A stretch of 64,000 nucleotides of DNA from Halomonas sp. LBP4 (GTDB lineage Bacteria; Pseudomonadota; Gammaproteobacteria; Pseudomonadales; Halomonadaceae). The notes under the pieces are model-generated. The model did no database searches. It was not told where the DNA came from and worked only from the letters and a program-made list of their open reading frames with translations. Made by a program: the position numbers and the translations under genes. The DNA is taken from positions 152,641 to 216,640 of the forward strand of contig NZ_PDOG01000004.1 of NCBI RefSeq assembly GCF_003202205.1. The letters are read 5' to 3'. Below, one piece after another: positions 43,567 through 52,724 of this stretch (within the stretch, counting starts at the first letter, position 1; each line of letters begins with the position of its first letter).

Positions 43567-43620
43567 GGGGATCACTCCCGGTTCGGATTCGAGGCAGGCG
43601 GCCCGTGGGGGCCGCCTCGT

Positions 43621-44976
43621 TCAGAGGCGCTGGGCGCCCGCGGTCAACTGGGTGCCGCCGCCCGGCACCTGCTCGCGGGCCGGGCCGAAGAAGGCGTAGA
43701 TCAGCATGATCGCCCCCACGGCCACGGCCACACCGGCGCCCAGGCGCATGATGTAGAAGAGGCCGAGCTGGCTCTGCACCTCCATGAAGTTCATGCCCAG
43801 CACGCGCTGCAGGTGGGTCTGCACCACCCCGGCGAAGGTCAGGGTGAAGGTCATGAAGCACATCGCCGAGGTCATGATCCAGAAGCCCCACATGTTCAGC
43901 ACCTGGTTGTAGGGCTGGACGCGGCGCAGCTGCGGCATGGCGAAGGTGATGATGCCGAGCATCAGCATCACGTAGGCACCATAGAAGGCCAGGTGGCCGT
44001 GGGCGGCGGTGACCTGGGTGCCATGGCTGTAGTAGTTGATGAACGACAGGGTGTGCATGAAGCCCCACACCCCGGCCCCGAAGAAGGCGATGGTCGGGCA
44101 GCCCAGCGCCCAGAGCATGGCGGCCTTGTTGGGGTGGTTCCGGCTGCCTTTCCAGAACATGGTGAAGGCGAACACCACCATGGCGAAGAAGGGAATCACC
44201 TCCAGGGTGGAGAAGATGCTGCCGATGGGCTGCCAGTAGCTCGGCGCCCCGATCCAGTAGTAGTGGTGACCGGTGCCCAGCAGACCGGAGAACAGCGACA
44301 GGCCGACGATGACGTAGAGCCACTTCTCGATCACCTCGCGGTCGACCCCGGTCATCTTGATCAGCAGGTAGCCGAGCAGCGAGGCCATGATCAGTTCCCA
44401 CACGCCCTCGACCCAGAGGTGCACGACCCACCACCAGTAGAGCTTGTCCACCGCCAGGTTGGTGGGGTTGTAGAAGGCGAACAGCCAGAACACCGCGGCC
44501 AGCCACAGCCCCAGCATCAGCACCAGGTTGATGGCGGTCTTGCGGCCCTTGGCCAGGGTCAAGCTGGTGTTGAACAGGAACATCAGGAAGGAGATGGTGA
44601 TCAGCACCTTGACCCAGAACGGCTGCTCGAGGAACTCGCGTCCCTCATGGATCCCGAACTGGTAGCCGACCAGGGCGGCGGCACCGGCGAAGGCGAAGAT
44701 CGCCAGCTGCACATAGGCCAGGCCGGGGCTGTGGATCTCTTGCTCGGCCTCTTCCGGCATCAGGTAGTAGGTGGCGCCCATGAAGCCGATCAGCAGCCAG
44801 ACGATCAGCAGGTTGGTGTGGCTGACGCGCATGACGTTGAAGGGCATCAGCTCGGCCATGAAATTCGGCGCGACATAGACGGAGGCAGCCAGCAGGCCGA
44901 AGACGACCTGCAACGCGAACAGTGCCATGGCCACCATGAAGAAGGGCAGGGCCACCTTCTGGGTTTCGTATTTCAT
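43621..44976 (-). CDS. norB: Nitric oxide reductase subunit B (catalytic, cNOR)
   Basis: This 451-residue membrane protein has twelve TM segments and binds hemes b and b3 plus non-heme iron, reducing two NO to N2O. Heme-copper-superfamily histidines are in MRVSHTNLLIVWL, WWWVVHLWVEGVWE (with the catalytic-site Glu residues), LLGTGHHYYWIG and AHGHLAFYGAYVML. The length (about 450) shows the cytochrome c-dependent type, not the quinol-dependent qNOR with its N-terminal extension. It follows norC by 39 bp. Confidence 0.97.
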   Translation of the reverse strand: MKYETQKVALPFFMVAMALFALQVVFGLLAASVYVAPNFMAELMPFNVMRVSHTNLLIVWLLIGFMGATYYLMPEEAEQEIHSPGLAYVQLAIFAFAGAAALVGYQFGIHEGREFLEQPFWVKVLITISFLMFLFNTSLTLAKGRKTAINLVLMLGLWLAAVFWLFAFYNPTNLAVDKLYWWWVVHLWVEGVWELIMASLLGYLLIKMTGVDREVIEKWLYVIVGLSLFSGLLGTGHHYYWIGAPSYWQPIGSIFSTLEVIPFFAMVVFAFTMFWKGSRNHPNKAAMLWALGCPTIAFFGAGVWGFMHTLSFINYYSHGTQVTAAHGHLAFYGAYVMLMLGIITFAMPQLRRVQPYNQVLNMWGFWIMTSAMCFMTFTLTFAGVVQTHLQRVLGMNFMEVQSQLGLFYIMRLGAGVAVAVGAIMLIYAFFGPAREQVPGGGTQLTAGAQRL

Positions 44977-45015
44977 CGGTGTCGTTCTCCTTGGTTCATC
45001 CGGCGTTCAGGCGGC

Positions 45016-45468
45016 TCAGCCGGCGGGATGCGGCGGCCAGTCCTGGTCGTCGATGCCGTCGGTCCACTCCAGGAAGTCGATCAGCGACTGCATCTCCTCC
45101 TCGCTGAAGTCGTAGGCCGGCATCTGACGACGCCCTTCGGCACCCAATGGCTGGGCACGGATCCAGGCGGCGAGGCCCGCACGGGCCGCCTCGGGGTTCT
45201 CGTGGCCACCGTAGCGCTCCCAGACGTTGCCCAGCTCCGGCGCGAAGTAGGCCCCCTCGCCCATGATGCTGTGGCAGTTGATGCACATGTTCTTTTCCCA
45301 CACTTCCTTGCCGTGCTTGACGGACTCGGTGAGTCCCGCACTGTCGGTGGATGTATTGACCATGTACCAGTGGCTGTGGGCCGTCAGCGCGGCGAACAGC
45401 AGAAAGAAGAACAGCGACCCGCCATAGAAGATATTGCGGGCCGCCGATCGAGTGAGACCCTCGGCCAT
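45016..45468 (-). CDS. norC: Nitric oxide reductase subunit C (cytochrome c)
   Basis: This 150-residue membrane-anchored cytochrome passes electrons from periplasmic donors to NorB. It has an N-terminal membrane anchor (about 13-31) and a periplasmic c domain with heme motif C62-INCH66 and a Met ligand in RRQMPAYDFSEEEM. The start is fixed by the short N-terminal tail and by GGGGGAA upstream. It is first in norCBQD, behind a DNR box and an NsrR-like palindrome. Confidence 0.96.
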   Translation of the reverse strand: MAEGLTRSAARNIFYGGSLFFFLLFAALTAHSHWYMVNTSTDSAGLTESVKHGKEVWEKNMCINCHSIMGEGAYFAPELGNVWERYGGHENPEAARAGLAAWIRAQPLGAEGRRQMPAYDFSEEEMQSLIDFLEWTDGIDDQDWPPHPAG

Positions 45469-45536
45469 GAATCATTTCCCCCTTGCTGGTGTGATGTTCC
45501 CTCGGAACAGGACAGCCTCGGCTGCCTGCCGCCATG

Positions 45537-45559
45537 AACATGCATATCACATACATGTT
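45537..45559. promoter_or_regulatory. NsrR-like palindrome upstream of norC
   Basis: A 23-base imperfect palindrome with AACATGCAT and ATACATGTT arms around ATCAC lies 69 bp before the norC ATG and 31 bp downstream of the DNR box. Its arms resemble NO-responsive NsrR sites, as at hmp. No nsrR gene is in the window. Confidence 0.5.
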
Positions 45560-45590
45560 AAAGAGTAGCAGCTCGAACCGGCCCTTGGCT

Positions 45591-45604
45591 TTGACACCGG
45601 TCAA
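45591..45604. promoter_or_regulatory. DNR/FNR box upstream of norC
   Basis: TTGAC-ACCG-GTCAA is a perfect inverted pentamer pair of the DNR/NNR type, 130 bp before norC. It could also serve the other side, although the next gene there reads towards it. Confidence 0.75.
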
Positions 45605-45704
45605 GTTGCGATGGACGGAATGTCGCAGCAGGGTTTGACGAACGCAGAAAATCGCGGCAGACAGCAGAAGGCGCCGCCGGCGACGCTGCGCCGACGGCAG
45701 GCCC

Positions 45705-46025
45705 TCACCCCTTGTCGGTGATGTCCTCGATCCAGGTCAGGGCGGCGACACCGGCGGGAAGCCCGATGGTGGGGATGGCCAGCATGGCCACCTGCTTGAG
45801 CGCCTCGGGCTCGACGCCTTCGCGCAGGGCACGACGCATGTGGGAGTGCACCGCCCCTTCGGACCCGGCGCCCACCGACAGCGCCAGCTTGACCAGCCGA
45901 CGGGTGCGCGCATCGAGCGGCCCGCTCTCGGAGCAGGCCTTGCCGAGCCGGGAAAAGGCCTCCCACACCTCGGGATACTGGGTCGCCACCTTGCCGGCGC
46001 CGGAGGGAAGATCCTGTGGACTCAT
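45705..46025 (-). CDS. Carboxymuconolactone decarboxylase / AhpD-like protein
   Basis: This 106-residue helical protein matches the CMD family core (ARTRRLVKLALSVGAGSEGAVHSHMRRALREG). The usual AhpD Cys-X2-Cys is replaced by Ser-Glu-Gly-Ala, so thiol peroxidase activity is unlikely. Small CMD proteins are frequent in denitrification clusters, with unknown function. The ATG at 46025 follows GAGGAG at eight bases. The gene lies upstream of norC in the same direction, with the DNR and NsrR-like sites of norC in between. Confidence 0.8.
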   Translation of the reverse strand: MSPQDLPSGAGKVATQYPEVWEAFSRLGKACSESGPLDARTRRLVKLALSVGAGSEGAVHSHMRRALREGVEPEALKQVAMLAIPTIGLPAGVAALTWIEDITDKG

Positions 46026-46266
46026 GGTCGGGCTCCTCGTCATGGTAGGGCTATGGAGAGACTTGATAAAAGCCGTCGTGAAGTGAAGGCTCGCCGCCTC
46101 AGTATAGGAGACACGTGGGGGATCAGGTTCTGTACGAAAAGTCGACGAACAATGATCAGACAAGGCAAAAATCAGCGAAAAAGCGGAGTTTACATTGGAG
46201 TAAATGAGCATTTTGAGCTGATTTTTAACGCCGTATGATCGAGTGCAGGCAGTTTTCGCCTAGAGC

Positions 46267-46659
46267 CTAGAGGCCGGCCAGCCAGGAGAGCGGGCTATGG
46301 CGGATGGCGGCCCCCAGCATATAGAGGAAGGCGGCCACCGCGGCCAGCGCCGCCGCACCGCGCATCGCCGGCGTGCGGCCACGCTTGATCGCCACCGTGC
46401 CCAGCCCGATGTAGGCCAGCAGGGCGAGCAGCTTGGCGGCCAGCCAGGGGTGCTGGTGCGGCCAAATCGAGAGCATCACCATCAGGGTGACGCCCAGTGC
46501 CAGCAGGGCGGTGTCGACCAGGTGCGGCACTACCCTCACCCACCGCTGCTGGAGGAGCGGGGCCTGGCGCACCGACCACCAGGCCCTCAGCACGAAGAAG
46601 AGGATGCTCACGGTGGCGGCGGTGATATGCAGGTGCTTGATCGGCAGGTAGTACTCCAT
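46267..46659 (-). CDS. SirB2-family membrane protein
   Basis: This 130-residue protein has four hydrophobic segments and the SirB pattern YYLPIKHLHITAATVSILFFVLR with WVRVVPHLVDTALLALGVTLM. Such proteins are often found beside nnrS or respiratory genes; the conserved histidines could bind heme but this is not shown. The ATG at 46659 follows AAGGAG at nine bases and starts inside the CMD-nnrS string, 79 bp after nnrS. The function is unknown. Confidence 0.82.
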   Translation of the reverse strand: MEYYLPIKHLHITAATVSILFFVLRAWWSVRQAPLLQQRWVRVVPHLVDTALLALGVTLMVMLSIWPHQHPWLAAKLLALLAYIGLGTVAIKRGRTPAMRGAAALAAVAAFLYMLGAAIRHSPLSWLAGL

Positions 46660-46738
46660 CACGGCGCGCTCCTTGCATCGGGCGGCGGGCAGAGTCGTGG
46701 CTCGTGGCTCGTCGCCAGCTGCTGGCGCGAAGCGCCGG

Positions 46739-47950
46739 CTAGCCGTCCTTGCCATCCAGACGAGGCATGAACAGGGGGACAGTGTAGTGGAACAGGAAGA
46801 TCAGGTAGGCGAGACACCAGAAGAGGATGCCCAGGTTGTAGGTCCAGTGGGTGATCTGCGGGAAGAGCGCCAGCACCGGGGAGCGCAGCAGGGCCGCCGC
46901 CAGCATCAGGCCCAGCGCCACCCCGATGCCCGGCAGGGTACGGATGGGGCGCGCGGTATGGCCCAGCACGACCCGCGACATCATCGCCAGCATCATGGTG
47001 CCCATGCCGCCGATGGTCAGGGCGTGCACCGCCAGCTCGGCCCGGAAGACGCCCAGCGCCGCCAGGGCCCACATGGCCAGGCCCACGGGGATGAAGGCGT
47101 AGCTGCCGTGCAGGCCCCAGAGCAGCGGCTCGCGCCAGCTGGCAAGGCCGCCCCAGCGGCCCAGGCGCACGGCATTGGCCAGGGCGGCCAGGCCCATCAG
47201 GGCCGCCAGCAGGGCGCCGGGTAGCGGCACGCCGAGCATCACCAGCAGCTGGGCCGCCACCACGGCCAGGGTGCTGCCCAGGGCCAGGGCCTCGAGGGCG
47301 GGGACCGGCGCCGGCTTCGCGCGCCCCAGGCGGTTGGCGGTGAACATGGCGATCACCCGGCCGCCCACCACCACCATCAGCAGGGTGACCAGCAGCACCG
47401 CCAGGTAGGCGGCCTGGCGAATCAGCTCGGCATCGCCGTTCATCACCCCCAGGTGCATCGCCAGGTTGGCGAGGGTCAGCAGCGCGAGTGCCGGCAGGAA
47501 GATCAGGTTGCGCCAGCGCTTCGCGGCGATCACCAACCGGGCCATGACCCCCGCCACCAGCGGCAGGAAGGCCAGGTCGACCAGCATCGGCAGCCAGGCC
47601 GGCAGCCCCAGGGGAGCGGCCATCAGCAGCCGGCCCGCCAGCCAGACGCCGACCAGCGCGAGCAGCGGGCCGCCCCGGAGGCTCGGCAGGCCGGTCCAGT
47701 TCTGTACCGCGGTGAGCAAGAAGCCCGCCACCACGGCGGCGGCGAAGCCGAACAGCATCTCGTGCTGGTGCCAGAACATCAGCCCGCCATGGGGGCGCAG
47801 CAGGATGTCGCCATGCCAGAAGGCCAGCCAGACCACCATGGAGACCACGCTGAACAGGGCGGCCAGCAGAAAGAAGGGCCGGAAGGCCAGGCGGGCCACC
47901 GGCAGGCGCGTCAGCATGGAGGAACTCGCGGGGAGAGAGGATGGCTGCAT
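46739..47950 (-). CDS. nnrS: NnrS family heme-copper membrane protein
   Basis: This 403-residue protein has about twelve TM segments and NnrS features: LAFRPFFLLAALFSVVSMV at the N-terminus, FWHQHEMLFGFAAAVVAGFLLTAVQNWTG (split here into HQHEMLFG and GFLLTAVQNWTG) and HALTIGGMGTMMLAMMSRVV. NnrS binds heme and copper and protects cells against NO and iron nitrosylation. The start is uncertain: ATG at 47950 is used, but a later ATG at 47917 is possible and neither has a clear ribosome binding site. It lies downstream of nirN and upstream of the sirB2-like gene. Confidence 0.88.
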   Translation of the reverse strand: MQPSSLPASSSMLTRLPVARLAFRPFFLLAALFSVVSMVVWLAFWHGDILLRPHGGLMFWHQHEMLFGFAAAVVAGFLLTAVQNWTGLPSLRGGPLLALVGVWLAGRLLMAAPLGLPAWLPMLVDLAFLPLVAGVMARLVIAAKRWRNLIFLPALALLTLANLAMHLGVMNGDAELIRQAAYLAVLLVTLLMVVVGGRVIAMFTANRLGRAKPAPVPALEALALGSTLAVVAAQLLVMLGVPLPGALLAALMGLAALANAVRLGRWGGLASWREPLLWGLHGSYAFIPVGLAMWALAALGVFRAELAVHALTIGGMGTMMLAMMSRVVLGHTARPIRTLPGIGVALGLMLAAALLRSPVLALFPQITHWTYNLGILFWCLAYLIFLFHYTVPLFMPRLDGKDG

Positions 47951-48013
47951 GGCACAATACCCGACCGGAACGCTTGGATATGCCCATTCTGCGTCAGCCA
48001 CCTCCTGGAAACC

Positions 48014-48027
48014 ATGACTGGCATCAA
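48014..48027. promoter_or_regulatory. DNR-like box upstream of nnrS
   Basis: On the minus strand TTGAT-GCCA-GTCAT matches the DNR/FNR consensus except for the last base. It lies about 64 bp before the nnrS start, in the gap after nirN. Confidence 0.45.
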
Positions 48028-48054
48028 GAATGCTTCTTATCGACGCCACCGGCG

Positions 48055-49626
48055 TCAGTGACTCGTCCCTTCTTCATAGCGCGTCTTGTTCCAGACGTTG
48101 TACTTGCCCGACGGCTTGCTCATGGGAATGCGCTTCTCCTCTTCCAGACTGTCGCCGTCGTAGACGATCACCGCACCGTCGTCCTCCCAGAGGCTGAGCA
48201 GCAGCTTCTCGCCGTCGCGGTCGAACTCCACGTGGGCGGCGGTCTTGCCGGGCTCGGGAGTGAGGGTCTCGATGATCTCCAGGCTGGCCTTGTCGATCAC
48301 GTGCACCCGGTCGCGGTGGGGGCCGAAGAAGACATCCACCCAGGCGTAGGGCGAGTTGGCGTGGCTGCGCATGAAGAAGCCGGGGCCGTCGGTCTCGAGG
48401 GTCTTGATCAGCGACCAGTCGCTCATGTCGATGATCGACACCGCCGCCTTGGCCAGGTGCGGCAGCGCCATCACCCGGCGCCCCTCGTGCTCCCAGGTAA
48501 TGCCGGAACCCAGGTGCGGCATCCCCTCCAGGGGCAGGTCGGCGACCTTCTCGCCGCTGTCCAGGTTGACCACCATGCCGCCCTGGCCACCCCGCGAGGC
48601 ACCGATGACGTGCTCATACTCGAGATCGAAGAAGAAATCGTCCAGGTAGTCGGGCACCGGGAGGCGCCGCACCTGGAAGCTGGGGGTGTCATGCCCGCGT
48701 TGCTGCTCCAGTGGCGTGGCCATATGACCGGTGGAGACCACCGGCTCGGTGGGCAGCGGCCAAGGGATCTCCCACACCTCCTCGAGGTCCTTGAGCGCGG
48801 CGATGAAGCTGCCCCGCGGCGGCGCGGCGTAGACAGCGCTGACCCGCGAGCTCTCGCCGCTCTCGCCCACCACCGGGTAGACCTTCATCAGCTCGAGGTT
48901 GTGGGCGTCGAAGAGCACCAGGCTGTGGGGCAGGGTGTTGGCGGCCATCACGTAGCGGCCATCGCCGGAGACGGCGATGTTGCGCATGTTGATGCCGGCG
49001 CGCACCTCGGCCACCACCTCCAGGTTGTAGAGGTCGTACTTGGTGATCCAGCCATCCCGGGAGCCGAAGAAGACATGGCGCCCGTCGGGGGTGTACTTGG
49101 GACCGCCGTGCAGGGCGTAGCGGGTCTCGAAGCGGTGGATCCGTTCGAAGGTGTCGCCGTCGAGCAGGCTGGCATGGTGATCGCCGGTCTCGACCACGAT
49201 GAAGAGGTTGAGCGGGTCGGCGTCGAAGCGCGGCACATCGGGCAGGCTGCCCGCGGGATGCCGCACGACCTGGCTGGCCAGGATCTCCTCCTTCGCCCAG
49301 CCGGGCTCGACCTCGGGCTCGCGGTAGATCCACTCGGCCAGGGAAGCGATCTGGCCGTCGTCGAGCTGCTCGCCGAAGGCCGGCATCTGGCTGGCCGGGC
49401 GCCCGTCGCGGATCACCGCCGCGGCGGCCTGCGGCTTGAGCCGCGAGAGGTTGCCCGGCAGCAGCGCCGGGCCGATGCCGCCCAGCCGCGCCTCGCCGTG
49501 GCAGGAGGCGCACCGGGCCTGGTAGAGCGCCCGGGTGTCGTCGGCACCGGCCGGCGCCATGGCCGAGACCAGCACCGCCGCGACCAGGGCCTGCAGGGAC
49601 GTCCGGAGAGAAACGGCTCGCTTCAC
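48055..49626 (-). CDS. nirN: NirN, cytochrome c / d1-type dehydrogenase of heme d1 synthesis
   Basis: This 523-residue periplasmic protein makes the last step of heme d1 formation, dehydrogenating the propionate side chain of dihydro-heme d1. It has a signal peptide (SLQALVAAVLVSAMAPAGA), a c-type heme motif C39-ASCH43, and a C-terminal eight-bladed d1 propeller with family blocks such as HGGPKYTPDGRHVFFGSRDG and PSGKYNVWNKT. It starts at GTG (49626), overlapping the nirE stop in GTGA. Sequence similarity to NirS is clear, but the N-terminal cytochrome and the last position in the nir string favour NirN. Confidence 0.92.
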   Translation of the reverse strand: MKRAVSLRTSLQALVAAVLVSAMAPAGADDTRALYQARCASCHGEARLGGIGPALLPGNLSRLKPQAAAAVIRDGRPASQMPAFGEQLDDGQIASLAEWIYREPEVEPGWAKEEILASQVVRHPAGSLPDVPRFDADPLNLFIVVETGDHHASLLDGDTFERIHRFETRYALHGGPKYTPDGRHVFFGSRDGWITKYDLYNLEVVAEVRAGINMRNIAVSGDGRYVMAANTLPHSLVLFDAHNLELMKVYPVVGESGESSRVSAVYAAPPRGSFIAALKDLEEVWEIPWPLPTEPVVSTGHMATPLEQQRGHDTPSFQVRRLPVPDYLDDFFFDLEYEHVIGASRGGQGGMVVNLDSGEKVADLPLEGMPHLGSGITWEHEGRRVMALPHLAKAAVSIIDMSDWSLIKTLETDGPGFFMRSHANSPYAWVDVFFGPHRDRVHVIDKASLEIIETLTPEPGKTAAHVEFDRDGEKLLLSLWEDDGAVIVYDGDSLEEEKRIPMSKPSGKYNVWNKTRYEEGTSH

Positions 49627-50471
49627 AGGGCAATCTGCTCCCGCGCCAGCTCCAGGGTCTCGCCCTCGGCGAAGGTCGCCTCCTTGGGGGCGGGCTGGGC
49701 CAGGGTGTCGGCCAGGCGCACCACCTCGCCCACCACGATCAGCGTCGGCGGCTTCAACCCCTCGCGCTCGAGGGTCTCGACCAGTTCGCCCAGACAGGTG
49801 ATCACCCGGCGCTGCTCGGGGGTGGTGCCCCGCTCCACCAGGGCCACCGGGTGGCTGGCCGGCAGGCCGTGGGCCTGCAGCCGTTCGCTGATCAGCCCGG
49901 CATTGGCCAGGCCCATGTAGAACACCAGCGTATGGTGGGGCACCGCCAGGGAGGACCAGTCCAGGGCCAGGTCGCCGTCGCCCTTGCAGTGGCCGGTGAC
50001 GAAGGTGACGCTCTGGGCGTGGTCGCGATGGGTCAGCGGGAAACCGCCATAGGCGGCGCAGCCCTGGGCGGAGGTGATCCCCGGCACCACCCGGAAGCCG
50101 ATGCCGTGGTCGATCAGCACCTCGGCCTCCTCGCCGCCGCGCCCGAAGATATAGGGGTCGCCGCCCTTGAGCCGCACCACCCGCTTGCCCTCCCCGGCCA
50201 GGCGCACCAGCAGGGCGTTGGTCTCGTCCTGGGTCAGGGCATGGCAGCGCGAGGCCTTGCCCACGTAGAAGCGCCGGGCCCCGGGGCTGGCCAGGGCCAG
50301 CACCTCCCGGGAGACCAGGCGGTCGAAGACCAGGCAGTCGGCCTGCTCGAGCAGCGACAGGGCCCGCAGGGTCAGCAGCCCGGGGTCGCCGGGACCGGCA
50401 CCGACGATGGCCACCTCGCCGGACGCCAGGGGCGCCTCGGCCAGAGCATAGGAAACGCGACGTGACGGCAT
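49623..50471 (-). CDS. nirE: Uroporphyrinogen-III C-methyltransferase NirE
   Basis: This 282-residue SAM-dependent enzyme methylates uroporphyrinogen III to precorrin-2, the first committed step towards heme d1. SUMT motifs: VAIVGAGPGDPGLLTLRA, VVRLKGGDPYIFGRGGEEAE, VVPGITSAQGCAAYGGFPLTH and FYMGLANAGLISERL. A CobA/CysG paralogue may exist elsewhere, but the position between nirJ and nirN makes NirE the right name. It overlaps nirN by four bases. Confidence 0.94.
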   Translation of the reverse strand: MPSRRVSYALAEAPLASGEVAIVGAGPGDPGLLTLRALSLLEQADCLVFDRLVSREVLALASPGARRFYVGKASRCHALTQDETNALLVRLAGEGKRVVRLKGGDPYIFGRGGEEAEVLIDHGIGFRVVPGITSAQGCAAYGGFPLTHRDHAQSVTFVTGHCKGDGDLALDWSSLAVPHHTLVFYMGLANAGLISERLQAHGLPASHPVALVERGTTPEQRRVITCLGELVETLEREGLKPPTLIVVGEVVRLADTLAQPAPKEATFAEGETLELAREQIAL

Positions 50472-50489
50472 GGCGGAATCCTCGCAAGC

Positions 50490-51707
50490 CTACTGGATTT
50501 CGACGGCCTGGATGGCCTCATAGGGGGCACAGACACGACGCCCGCCCTCGTCGGCGACCCCGATCTCGCGGTGGGTCAGATAGCAGCCCGGATCCTCCTC
50601 CCAGGGGTCGCCGGTGACCTTCCAGGCGCGCACCCGGGTGTTGCCGTTGCAGATCGACAGGAAGTGGCACTCGGCGCAGCGCCCCTTGAGCGGCCGCGGG
50701 CGCTGGCGGAAGCCGGCCATCAGCGGGTCGCGGGTGTCGCGCCAGATCGCCGAGAAGGGCCGCTCGCGCACGTTGCCCAGGCCGTGGTCCCACCAGAAGG
50801 TGTCGGGGTGGACGTTGCCCAGGTTGTCGATGTTGGCGATATGCTCCCCGGAGGCGTTGCCGCCCCAGTTCACCAGCCGCCGCTCCAGGGCCTCGGCCTG
50901 CTCGGGGAAGTGCTCCCGCGCCCACATCAGCAGGAAGGGGCCGTCGGCGTCGTTGTTGCCGGTGACGTACTCCCGCTCCACGCCACGCTCGAGTTCGCTG
51001 CGGCAATGGTCGAAGAGCCGGGTCATGGCGTCGCGGGTCATGCGGTACCAGGCGTCCTGCTTGCTGTGGCGCCGGCCGCGGCCGCCGTAGTTGAGGTGCG
51101 AGAGGTAGAACTTGTCGACGTCGTGCGCGTCGAGCAGCGCCAGGATGTCGCCGAGCTGCTCGACGTTCTCGCGGGTCAGGGTGAAGCGCAGGCCGACCTT
51201 GATGCCGCGCGCCTTGCACAGCTTCACCGCATGCATGGACTCGCGGAAGGCCCCCTGGCGCCGGCGGATAGCGTCGTGGGTGGCCTCCAGGCCGTCGATG
51301 CTGATGCCCACGTAGTCGTAGCCGACCTCGGCGATGGCATCGATGTTCGCCTCGGTGATCAGGGTGCCGTTGGTGGAGAGCCCGGTGTAGATGCCCAGCT
51401 CCCGGGCGCGGCGGGAGAGCGCGAAGATATCCGGGCGCATCAGCGGCTCGCCGCCGGAGAGGATCAGCGCCGGCACCCGGAAGGCGTGCAGGTCGTCGAG
51501 CACCGCGTGGGCCTCGGCGGTGGAGAGCTCGCCGGCGAAGTCGATATCCGCCGAGGTGGTGTAGCAGTGCTTGCAGGTCAGGTTGCAGCGACGGATCAGG
51601 TTCCAGATCACCACCGGGCCCGGCGGCTTGCGCGCCGGCGCTCTTGTTTCATGACCCGGGGGCCCCGGCTCGATCAGCGACTTGATGTAGCGGGTGACGC
51701 GGAACAT
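50490..51707 (-). CDS. nirJ: Radical SAM protein NirJ of heme d1 synthesis
   Basis: This 405-residue enzyme removes two propionate side chains during heme d1 formation. The radical-SAM motif is C41-NLTCKHC48, followed by ALILSGGEPLMRPD; a C-terminal SPASM-like Cys set includes CAECHFLSIC and a later CYLTHRE. The start follows AGGAGGTAGCC. It lies 2 bp after nirH and 18 bp before nirE in one transcription unit. Confidence 0.95.
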   Translation of the reverse strand: MFRVTRYIKSLIEPGPPGHETRAPARKPPGPVVIWNLIRRCNLTCKHCYTTSADIDFAGELSTAEAHAVLDDLHAFRVPALILSGGEPLMRPDIFALSRRARELGIYTGLSTNGTLITEANIDAIAEVGYDYVGISIDGLEATHDAIRRRQGAFRESMHAVKLCKARGIKVGLRFTLTRENVEQLGDILALLDAHDVDKFYLSHLNYGGRGRRHSKQDAWYRMTRDAMTRLFDHCRSELERGVEREYVTGNNDADGPFLLMWAREHFPEQAEALERRLVNWGGNASGEHIANIDNLGNVHPDTFWWDHGLGNVRERPFSAIWRDTRDPLMAGFRQRPRPLKGRCAECHFLSICNGNTRVRAWKVTGDPWEEDPGCYLTHREIGVADEGGRRVCAPYEAIQAVEIQ

Positions 51708-51709
51708 GG

Positions 51710-52276
51710 CTACCTCCTGGGCGGATCCTCGGGACGAACGGCGAGCCGCAGTCCGGTCTTCTTGAGGATGCGTGAGCTATAGAGGATGCGGTGGTCGCGG
51801 CACGCCTCGCCCAGGCGCTCGCGCAGTACCGCCGCCTGGCGCTCGACCTCATCGAAGCTGCGGCCATGCAGCATGGCGAACAGGTTATAGGGCCAGAGGG
51901 GCAGGTGGCGCGGGCGGCGATAGCAGTGGCTGACGCCCTCGATGGCGGCCACCTCGCGGCCCAGGCGGTCGATCTGGGCGTCGTCCACGTCCCATACCGT
52001 CATGCCGTTGGCCACGTAGCCGAGCCGGTAGTGGTTGGGCACCGCCGCGACCCGGCGGATCACCCCGCGTTCCTGCATGGCCTGCATGCGCTCGAGCACC
52101 GCCTCGCCGCTCATGCCCACCTCGCGACCCACCGCGCCCCAGGGGTCGGGGACCAGCGGCAGGCCGGCCTGGGTGGCCAGCACGATGGCACGGTCGGCGG
52201 CGTCCAGCCCCTGGGCGTCGCGATGCTGGACGTTGCAACCCCGGGCCGGCCTAGACGGGCAGATGGAGACGGACAT
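51710..52276 (-). CDS. nirH: NirH-type siroheme decarboxylase subunit (AsnC/Lrp-like)
   Basis: This 188-residue protein has the Lrp-like HTH-plus-RAM fold used by NirDLGH, which together decarboxylate siroheme to didecarboxysiroheme. The motif HCYRRPRHLPLWPYNLFAMLHGR marks the L/H-type subunit (matching segment in nirL here: [21 protein letters not shown]). It is the fourth of four paralogues, so H is the positional name. It overlaps nirG by 26 bp; GAGGAG precedes the ATG at 52276. Confidence 0.88.
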   Translation of the reverse strand: MSVSICPSRPARGCNVQHRDAQGLDAADRAIVLATQAGLPLVPDPWGAVGREVGMSGEAVLERMQAMQERGVIRRVAAVPNHYRLGYVANGMTVWDVDDAQIDRLGREVAAIEGVSHCYRRPRHLPLWPYNLFAMLHGRSFDEVERQAAVLRERLGEACRDHRILYSSRILKKTGLRLAVRPEDPPRR

Positions 52277-52724
52277 GGAACTCCTCTTCCTTGGGCATGT
52301 TGTAGACGGCCAGGCCGGTGGCCGCCTCGATCCCGGCGATCGCCTCAGGGATGCGCTCGGGAGTCTCGGTGGCCAGCACGAACCACATGTTGAGTTCGTG
52401 CTCGCGGCGGTAGTTGTGGGCCACCTCGGGGAAGGCGTTGACCGCCTCGGTGGCGCGCTCGAAATCGACCTCGGGCACCGCCAATGCCGCCAGGGTCAGG
52501 CCGCCGCCCAGGCGCTCGGCGTGGTACATGGGGCCGAAGCGGCTCAGCACCCCGTCACGCAGCAGCAGCTCGAGCCGATACAGCAGCTCGCCCTCGCTGA
52601 TGCCCAACTCGGCGGCCACCGTGGCGAAAGGGGCCTCGACCAGCGGCAGCCCCTCCTGCAGGCGGTTGATGATCCGGCGATCGGCAGCGTCCAGCGCTGC
52701 CGTGTCAGGGCGCAAGGCGGTCAC
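52251..52724 (-). CDS. nirG: NirG-type siroheme decarboxylase subunit (AsnC/Lrp-like)
   Basis: This 157-residue paralogue is of the D/G type, with the signature VAHNYRREHELNMWFVLATE in the second domain and a likely catalytic His in HNYRRE. It starts at GTG (52724) behind GGGAGG, inside the end of nirL (20-bp overlap); an upstream ATG at 52745 lacks a ribosome binding site. It acts in the cytoplasm on siroheme, probably paired with the NirH-type subunit. Confidence 0.86.
   Translation of the reverse strand: MTALRPDTAALDAADRRIINRLQEGLPLVEAPFATVAAELGISEGELLYRLELLLRDGVLSRFGPMYHAERLGGGLTLAALAVPEVDFERATEAVNAFPEVAHNYRREHELNMWFVLATETPERIPEAIAGIEAATGLAVYNMPKEEEFHVRLHLPV

Noticed and set aside
42532..45537. 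1,000-codon open frame opposite norQ, norB and norC
   Set aside because: Antisense to three well-supported genes and through the repeat; low-complexity product.
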